Below, piece by piece: positions 41,143 to 46,195 of a stretch of 46,195 bases of DNA; position 1 is the stretch's first letter, and each line of letters starts with the position of its first letter. The stretch is from Anaerolineae bacterium (lineage in GTDB: Bacteria; Chloroflexota; Anaerolineae; 4572-78; J111): positions 1 through 46,195 of the forward strand of contig JAGRBY010000005.1 of the NCBI GenBank assembly GCA_020433835.1, in the 5' to 3' direction. Below the pieces are notes generated by a model. It was not told the DNA's origin. It made no database searches and saw only the letters and a program-made list of their open reading frames with translations. The translations under genes and the position numbers were made by a program.

Positions 41143-42708
41143 TTAATTATCGCTTGAGGCGGAAGTTGGGGTTGATGTTGGTGCCGGTCGTCGGGGAGGC
41201 ACCAGTGTGGGAGTAGGTGCCTCTAAATTCCGGAAGCTAAAGTTGGTAATAATCCAACCGTCGCCGCGCCGGCTAAGCGTGTAGATGAATTCGAACATCT
41301 CCTCAGTAGAGGTCGTTGGGCCACCGTATGTCCAGCGCTCGCGAGTAGTGACAAATGCTTGACGGGCCGAAAGCTGCGAACTAATGAAAGGCTGTTGAAT
41401 ATAGGTTAAATCCACCGTAAATGGGCTGGCATAGCGTCCATTCATATCGATAGCGAACGCGCGATTTTCTCGTAGCGCCCGACCGGCCCAAAACGTTTCT
41501 AAGGCTGCCAAATCCTCGTCACTGCCCGTTTCGATAGCTCGTCGGAAAGCTTCATTCCCATCACGCAGAGTCGAGATGACCACCTGCTGCTCACGGGCCA
41601 CCAGCGTAGGAACAGGTGTTGGCGTAGCCGTGGGCGGAGTAGGCGTGGTTGTGGCCGTGCCGGTGTTGGTCACGGTGGGAGTAGCTGTGTTCGTTGGCGT
41701 ACGGGTTCGTGTGGGCGAGGGTGTAAAAGTGAATGTTGGTGTGGCCGTATGCGTCGCTGTCGCCGTGGCGGTATGGGTGGCCGTGGCGGTTGCGGTGTCG
41801 GTCGCTGTCGCCGTTGGTGTATGAGAGGGGCTAGGCGATGGCGTAGAGGTGTTGGTCGCCGTGGCGGTGGGAACATCCGTCGCCGTTGCAGTCGGTGACG
41901 GTGTGGGCGTCGAGCTGGGTGACGGTGTTGGGGTGTTGGTTGGCACCGTGGGCGTGGAAGTTGCTGTCGATGTCGACGACGGCGTTGGCGTATTGGTCGG
42001 CACTGTTGGCGTAGAGGTCGCTGTTGCTGTTGACGACGGCGTTGGCGTGTTGGTCGGCACCGTGGGCGTAGAGGTCGCCGTTGCCGTTGACGACGACGTT
42101 GGGGTGTTGGTCGGTACTGTTGGTGTAGAAGTTGCTGTCGATGTCGACGAAGCTGTGGAGGTGGCTGTATTCGTTGCGGTCGCGGTGTTCGTGGCCGCTG
42201 TTGCGGAAGGCGTCGCTGTTAAGGTTGAGGTTGATAGAGATGTAGAAACAAGGGTTGCGGTTATGGTTGTCGATGCTGCGCTGAGCGCCTCAGTTGCGGA
42301 AACGGTGGCGGTAGGCGTAGGCGTACCGGTTGGCCGAACCGTAGGCGAGGACGTTGCTGGCGCAGAAGTGACGGTTTGCGTGGCGGTCGCCATATCGACA
42401 GCGTTATCAGCTTCCACATTCTGGGGGAGTGTCACCACAGTCGTTTGAGCCGGTTGCAAAGCTTCCATAGCCAACCAACCTAAACCGCCCCATACCAAAA
42501 TCCAGGCCGCTAGCCCCAACATAAAGATACCGGCTCGTCCCAGACCATCGTAGCGAGCCGCATTGAGAGTAATTGGGCCGAACTGCTGCTTACCGCGCAG
42601 CACCGCTAAAACCAGCAGCGGACCAATAGCAATAACTATAAGCGGCAAGAATAAAATTAAAATAACAAGTCGGCCAAAATCTGCCAGGCCGCGCATAAGC
42701 TCCGTCAT
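41143..42708 (-). CDS. membrane protein with Ser/Thr/Pro repeat linker and C-terminal globular domain
   Basis: A 521-aa protein. Two hydrophobic segments lie in residues about 10-80, followed by a Thr/Ala/Pro-rich region of about 280 residues. The middle holds four copies of a 19-aa unit [13 protein letters not shown], matching a 57-bp tandem repeat in the DNA. The last ~130 residues ([33 protein letters not shown] ... [14 protein letters not shown]) form an alpha/beta domain that resembles IMS/ARC6-type domains with their W..G....GWI pattern; that name is uncertain. Surface display on a stalk is likely. GAGAGG is the ribosome site and a good promoter lies just upstream. Confidence 0.75.
   Translation of the reverse strand: MTELMRGLADFGRLVILILFLPLIVIAIGPLLVLAVLRGKQQFGPITLNAARYDGLGRAGIFMLGLAAWILVWGGLGWLAMEALQPAQTTVVTLPQNVEADNAVDMATATQTVTSAPATSSPTVRPTGTPTPTATVSATEALSAASTTITATLVSTSLSTSTLTATPSATAATNTATATNTATSTASSTSTATSTPTVPTNTPTSSSTATATSTPTVPTNTPTPSSTATATSTPTVPTNTPTPSSTSTATSTPTVPTNTPTPSPSSTPTPSPTATATDVPTATATNTSTPSPSPSHTPTATATDTATATATHTATATATHTATPTFTFTPSPTRTRTPTNTATPTVTNTGTATTTPTPPTATPTPVPTLVAREQQVVISTLRDGNEAFRRAIETGSDEDLAALETFWAGRALRENRAFAIDMNGRYASPFTVDLTYIQQPFISSQLSARQAFVTTRERWTYGGPTTSTEEMFEFIYTLSRRGDGWIITNFSFRNLEAPTPTLVPPRRPAPTSTPTSASSDN
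41930..42150. repeat. 57-bp minisatellite, about 3.9 copies
   Basis: Tandem units of 57 bp (19 codons) inside the 521-aa gene, differing at only a few positions. Likely length-variable by slippage or recombination. Confidence 0.8.
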
Positions 42709-42729
42709 CCTCTCTATTTTGGTTGGCTC

Positions 42730-42757
42730 ATTGTATTAAGGCACGGCAGAGAGTCAA
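42730..42757 (-). promoter_or_regulatory. promoter of the Ser/Thr-repeat protein gene
   Basis: On the minus strand TTGACT (42752-42757), 16 nt, TACAAT (42730-42735), directly upstream of the ATG at 42708; the leader would be only about 15 nt. Confidence 0.55.
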
Positions 42758-42780
42758 AAATGGTCAGGCAAAAATCATCA

Positions 42781-42809
42781 AAAAAACCTCTACCTAAAGC
42801 AGAGGTTTT
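42781..42809 (-). terminator. intrinsic terminator of the cNMP-binding protein gene
   Basis: On the minus strand AAAACCTCT (42801-42809) pairs with AGAGGTTTT (42783-42791) over a 9-nt loop, followed by a run of T to 42781. Confidence 0.75.
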
Positions 42810-42863
42810 CTATTAAGCCTTGAAACAAACGTTCAAACGAACGTCTAAAAAATGATATCTACA

Positions 42864-43337
42864 TTACATTAACGATTCGCGGACGATCAAATTGGTTTGC
42901 CGTATCTTCAAAGAGAGATCAACCGCAAAGTTACGCATCACAATATAACCAATTTGATAATCACTTTCCAGTAGACTAACAAAGTCATCGCGATTAATCT
43001 CCAACAGGCGGCACGTTTCAGACCGGCAGCGGGCCGAAGCCGAGCGCACACCGGGGTCGATGATAGCAACCTCACCGAACGATTGCCCGCGCCGCAATAC
43101 GGCAATGGTCGTCGGTTCGTGAGCGTCGGTGCCGTCGCCAATCGTGTCCGGGTCGATTTGAATTTCAACCTCACCATCGGTAATAACGTAAAACTCTCGG
43201 CTTGGTGAGTTTTCTTCAAAAACAACTTCGCCCTGGTTAAAATTTCGCTCTTGGCAGATTTTTTCAACAAGATCAAGTTGGCTGGGGCTTAAATCTTCAA
43301 ATATATCAACCTGCTCAAGGACATATGAGTGGGACAT
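42864..43337 (-). CDS. stand-alone cyclic-nucleotide-binding domain protein
   Basis: A 157-aa protein that is essentially a single CRP-type cNMP-binding fold: 'VDIFEDLSPSQLDLVEKICQE' N-terminal helices, 'GEVVFEENSPSREFYVITDGEVEI' in the jelly roll, and the phosphate-binding cassette FGEVAIIDPGVRSASARC with the key Glu and Arg present. It ends in a helix (NLIVRESLM) and lacks a DNA-binding domain. Probably binds cAMP or cGMP and acts through a partner. An AAGGAG ribosome site lies before the ATG, with a promoter further upstream and a terminator after it. Confidence 0.88.
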   Translation of the reverse strand: MSHSYVLEQVDIFEDLSPSQLDLVEKICQERNFNQGEVVFEENSPSREFYVITDGEVEIQIDPDTIGDGTDAHEPTTIAVLRRGQSFGEVAIIDPGVRSASARCRSETCRLLEINRDDFVSLLESDYQIGYIVMRNFAVDLSLKIRQTNLIVRESLM

Positions 43338-43383
43338 GGCGCACTGTTCTCCTTAGGTCTTCGCACTTAAAGGCGTTTTAAGT

Positions 43384-43412
43384 ATCTTAACATACGCTTA
43401 AATGCGGGTCAA
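43384..43412 (-). promoter_or_regulatory. promoter of the cNMP-binding protein gene
   Basis: On the minus strand TTGACC (43407-43412), 17 nt, TAAGAT (43384-43389). Leader of about 40 nt. Confidence 0.6.
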
Positions 43413-43610
43413 TGGGACTTTTGGTGTGAGACGAACGATCCTGAAATTGGTTTGTATGTAACGTTAAAATTCTAACCGGTGACCATTTTTTTTGCAAGCA
43501 GATGTCCTATTTCTTATAAAGCCATCCCTTTCAATTTTTATTGACGCTTTATTGAGGCTCCATAGAAAAAGATTAGAGACAGCCGTCTAGCCCATTTCAC
43601 CTTTCCTCAG

Positions 43611-43616
43611 TATAAT
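43611..43616 (+). promoter_or_regulatory. -10 element of the dinG promoter
   Basis: A perfect TATAAT, 56 nt before the TTG start; no good -35 was seen at the proper distance, so the promoter may be activator dependent or rely on a weak -35. Confidence 0.35.
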
Positions 43617-43671
43617 ACCACTATCGCAAACTATTGATTACAAACGACAGTGTCTAGAAAGCAGCAATCTT

Positions 43672-46195
43672 TTGGCTAGAGTGTATGTCTCCCTTGATAT
43701 CGAGACAACCGGATTAAATGCGGATAGAGATGAAGTTCTTGAAATTGGAGCCGTCCGCTTTAAAGGTGACCATACGTATGAAGAGTTCAGTGTTTTGGTC
43801 AACCCCGGCTGTCCCATCCCCTATAAAATTCAACAGTTAACCGGCATCACGCCCGAAGATGTGGCCGATGCCCCTCCAATCAGCGCTGTTCTGGCTGATC
43901 TTAGACGTTTTGTAGGGGATAACCCGGTTATTGGGCATAATATCAATTTTGATCTCGCCTTTCTGCGCAAGCACGGTATTTTAGAAGATAACATCGGCAT
44001 TGATACCTTTGAGCTGGCCAGTATTCTCCTGCCGCATGCCAGCATCTACAGCCTTTCGGCCCTGCTGGACTATCTAGAAGTACCACCACCCGATGATGGT
44101 CAGGCCCATCGCGCTTTGGATGATGCCCAAATGACCCGCCAACTCTTTGAAGCGCTGCTCGATCAAGCCCGCCGCATCGACGGTCGCATTATTCAGGAAG
44201 TAGCTCGCGTGTCGGCTCAAACAAAATGGGCGCTGTCAATCGTCTTTCGCGATCTCAGCCGCGAGCGCCGTTACACCGCACCCGCCGGAACGTTGGGCCA
44301 GCAGCTTGCCGCTAAAGGGTTAATCAGCGACTCGCCCACCGAGGGTGGCTTTGCCTTGATGCAGGGCATGCAAAAGCGGCCCGATCCACCTCTCAAACCG
44401 GCCATGGAAATGACACCGCTCCATCTGGAGAATCTGTGTCGCATGCTGGAAAAAGATGGCTTGTTCGATAAAAACTTCGCCAACTTTGAGTATCGCCCCC
44501 AGCAGGTCGATATGATGGCCAACGTCATCGGCGCATTTAACGAATCACAGCATTTGATGGTTGAGGCCGGTACCGGCACCGGCAAGTCGATGGCCTATCT
44601 TATCCCGGCGATTTACTGGGGAGTGCAAAACGGGCAGCGTGTGGTAGTTTCAACCAACACCATCAACCTGCAAGACCAACTGCTCAATAACGATATTCCC
44701 CGGCTGCAGCGGCTGCTGCCCATCAAATTCAAGGCGATTGCCTTAAAAGGCCGTAGCAATTACGTCTGTCCCCGCCGGGTTGAGATGTTTCAGGCTAAAG
44801 AAAACCACTCGCCCACCGAACTGCGGCTGCTGGCCAAACTGCTCACCTGGATGCCCAGCACCACCACCGGCGATCGGGAAGAGCTTTTCATGCCCGATTA
44901 CGGCGAACAAGCGTTGTGGAGCCAGGTGGCCTCCGACGGTAATATTTGCACGCCACGCTACTGCACCGCCGAAAACTGCTTCTACGCCCGCGCCCGCCGC
45001 GAGGCCGAGTCGGCCCATGTGATTGTGGTCAATCACGCCCTGTTGATGTCTGATATTGGGGTTGATAGCAACATCATCCCCGAATATAAATATCTCATCA
45101 TCGATGAAGCCCATCACCTGGAAGATAATATCACCAACCAGCTTAGCTTCAGTACCGATCAAAAAGCGATGGAACAACTGCTGCGCGAATTGAGCCAGCC
45201 CCTGCGCGGCAGCGACCGGCACGTCGGCTTCATCCACGAGATTGCCCGACGCACGCTGTCGGCCGTGCCGGGTCATCTAAAAGGGGATGTCAATGAGCTG
45301 ATCTATAAAAGCCAGTTGGCTATCGACAAGAATATCAAAGCCACGCGTCAGCTTTTTACAGCGCTGGCTAACTTTGTCAATGAAATTCCCAATAGACGCA
45401 GCCCCTATAATTATAAGATCCGTCTCAACGATGACACTCGCTCTCAACCAGCCTGGTCTGATGTGGAGGTTACCTGGGATAACGCCAACGCCACCCTCAG
45501 CGATGTTTCTAAAGCGTTAGGCATTCTATACAGCATGCTCACCGAGATGGAAGCCTACGACATTCCCAACTGGGAAGAACTGCTGGCCAATTTGACCTCG
45601 TACCGCAATCGCGTTGATGAAGTTCGCAGCAGCATCCATCAAATTATAACCAATCCCAGCCGTGACCGGATTTTGTGGGTGGAACAGAGCATTCAGAACC
45701 GGATTATCTCGCTGCATAATGCGCCGCTGCACGTGGGCCATTTGGTGCAGCAGCATCTGCTTAAGGCCAAAGAATCGATTATCTTCACCTCGGCGACGAT
45801 GCGTACCAATAACTCATTTGAATATTTTCAAGAACGGCTCGATCTGTGGGATGCCGAAGGAGCAGCAGTCGGTTCGCCCTTTGATTATGAGAACAACACC
45901 CTCGTCTTTATCCCCATCGACGCGCCAGAGCCGAACACTCACGGCCATCAAAAGATATTTGAGGAAGGCCTCATCGAGCTGGTTAAACGCACCAGAGGCC
46001 GCACCTTGGTTCTTTTTACAGCCTACAGCCAACTACGCAACACTGCCCGCAACATTAAGGGGCCGCTGGCCGACGCCGAAATTGTGGTCTATCAGCAAGG
46101 CGATGGCTCTAGCCGCCGCCAAATTCTAGAGAACTTTGTCACCGCCGATCAAGCGGTTTTGCTCGGTACCCGTTCATTTTGGGAAGGGGTCGATA
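43672..46195 (+). CDS. dinG: DnaQ-type exonuclease / DinG-family helicase (3' end missing)
   Basis: Starts at TTG 43672 (M-A-R-V-Y-V-S-L-D-I-E-T-T-G; GTG 43681 is an alternative) and runs off the right edge after 841 codons. The N-terminal ~170 residues are a DnaQ-like 3'-5' exonuclease with DIETTG, GHNINFD and the HRALDDA motif. The rest is an XPD/DinG superfamily 2 helicase: Walker A AGTGTGKS (about 299-306), a DEAH box in IIDEAHHLED (about 478), four cysteines suited to a 4Fe-4S cluster (NYVCPRR about 364, then CTPRYCTAENC about 425-435), and GTRSFWEGVD at the edge. Such fusions process damaged or recombining DNA. Confidence 0.95.
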   Translation, partial: MARVYVSLDIETTGLNADRDEVLEIGAVRFKGDHTYEEFSVLVNPGCPIPYKIQQLTGITPEDVADAPPISAVLADLRRFVGDNPVIGHNINFDLAFLRKHGILEDNIGIDTFELASILLPHASIYSLSALLDYLEVPPPDDGQAHRALDDAQMTRQLFEALLDQARRIDGRIIQEVARVSAQTKWALSIVFRDLSRERRYTAPAGTLGQQLAAKGLISDSPTEGGFALMQGMQKRPDPPLKPAMEMTPLHLENLCRMLEKDGLFDKNFANFEYRPQQVDMMANVIGAFNESQHLMVEAGTGTGKSMAYLIPAIYWGVQNGQRVVVSTNTINLQDQLLNNDIPRLQRLLPIKFKAIALKGRSNYVCPRRVEMFQAKENHSPTELRLLAKLLTWMPSTTTGDREELFMPDYGEQALWSQVASDGNICTPRYCTAENCFYARARREAESAHVIVVNHALLMSDIGVDSNIIPEYKYLIIDEAHHLEDNITNQLSFSTDQKAMEQLLRELSQPLRGSDRHVGFIHEIARRTLSAVPGHLKGDVNELIYKSQLAIDKNIKATRQLFTALANFVNEIPNRRSPYNYKIRLNDDTRSQPAWSDVEVTWDNANATLSDVSKALGILYSMLTEMEAYDIPNWEELLANLTSYRNRVDEVRSSIHQIITNPSRDRILWVEQSIQNRIISLHNAPLHVGHLVQQHLLKAKESIIFTSATMRTNNSFEYFQERLDLWDAEGAAVGSPFDYENNTLVFIPIDAPEPNTHGHQKIFEEGLIELVKRTRGRTLVLFTAYSQLRNTARNIKGPLADAEIVVYQQGDGSSRRQILENFVTADQAVLLGTRSFWEGVD

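Larger units (their letters stand above)
43338..43671. other. divergent intergenic region with two promoters
   Basis: 334 bp between the cNMP gene (minus) and the DinG gene (plus). Contains the two promoters listed separately. No ORF or other feature was seen. Confidence 0.6.

Noticed and set aside
41930..42150. Possible CRISPR array
   Set aside because: Repeat units are contiguous, coding and without unique spacers.
41849..42448. Plus-strand 199-aa Val/Gly-rich frame
   Set aside because: It is the antisense shadow of the Thr/Pro/Ser repeat region of the minus-strand gene, with no ribosome site and no domain.

Overview
The window looks like a chromosome fragment of a Chloroflexota bacterium (Anaerolineae/Caldilineae-like), probably from a metagenome. 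The reasons are inferential. Several envelope proteins carry long Thr/Pro-rich linkers with repeated TPTPT/TNTPT patterns. Other markers are a DUF3352 protein, an LprG-like lipoprotein paired with an MFS transporter, a Ser/Thr kinase with an extracytoplasmic vWA-like domain, and a radical SAM protein with a Cys-Sec-Ala-Glu-Pro tail. No rRNA, tRNA, CRISPR array, intact insertion sequence or replication origin was seen.

Layout. (1) 0.2-4.2 kb, minus strand: a tight operon of an LppX/LprAFG-type lipoprotein, a 14-TM DHA2-type MFS transporter and a DUF3352 protein. (2) 4.5-8.3 kb, plus strand: a membrane-anchored Pro/Thr-linker protein and a transmembrane Ser/Thr kinase, each with a recognisable promoter. 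(3) 8.56-10.0 kb: a radical SAM protein whose apparent stop is almost certainly a selenocysteine codon, because the reading frame continues through TGA as C-U-A-E-P and ends 14 codons later. (4) 10.4-33.05 kb, plus strand: an essentially complete extracellular contractile injection system (eCIS, PVC/Afp/MAC type). It has a tail cap (DUF4255), one sheath, three gp19-type tube proteins, a DUF5908 mini-protein, a LysM tube-baseplate adaptor, a VgrG-like spike, gp25, a PAAR-like tip, a very large baseplate-J protein, a repeat-built fibre, a Pvc12-like baseplate protein, a tape measure and an AAA+ ATPase. Two sizeable proteins (362 and 613 aa) and a 64-aa protein in this operon could not be assigned. 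(5) 33.2-35.1 kb: a cargo region with a probable effector bearing the eCIS leader motif FVDKRPEA, a DUF4157 protein with HEAWH, and a short, apparently broken GNAT acetyltransferase piece. (6) 35.4-46.2 kb: a membrane Calx-beta protein, a tandem SCP2-domain protein, a zinc-ribbon-like mini-protein, a pentapeptide-repeat protein, a membrane-anchored Ser/Thr-rich repeat protein, a stand-alone cyclic-nucleotide-binding protein and the 5' 841 codons of a DnaQ-DinG exonuclease-helicase that runs off the right edge.

How it fits together. The eCIS operon appears to be driven from a good sigma-70-like promoter at 10048-10076, with a ~320-nt leader before the cap gene. Many genes overlap or are separated by a few bases, so stoichiometric assembly of tube, sheath and baseplate from one transcript is likely. 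The cargo genes lie directly after the ATPase, as is usual for eCIS. The most noteworthy observations are the selenocysteine readthrough, the unassigned eCIS components, the helical insertion in the baseplate-J protein, the FVDKRPEA-tagged putative effector, and a ten-codon ORF that may drive translation of the spike gene.
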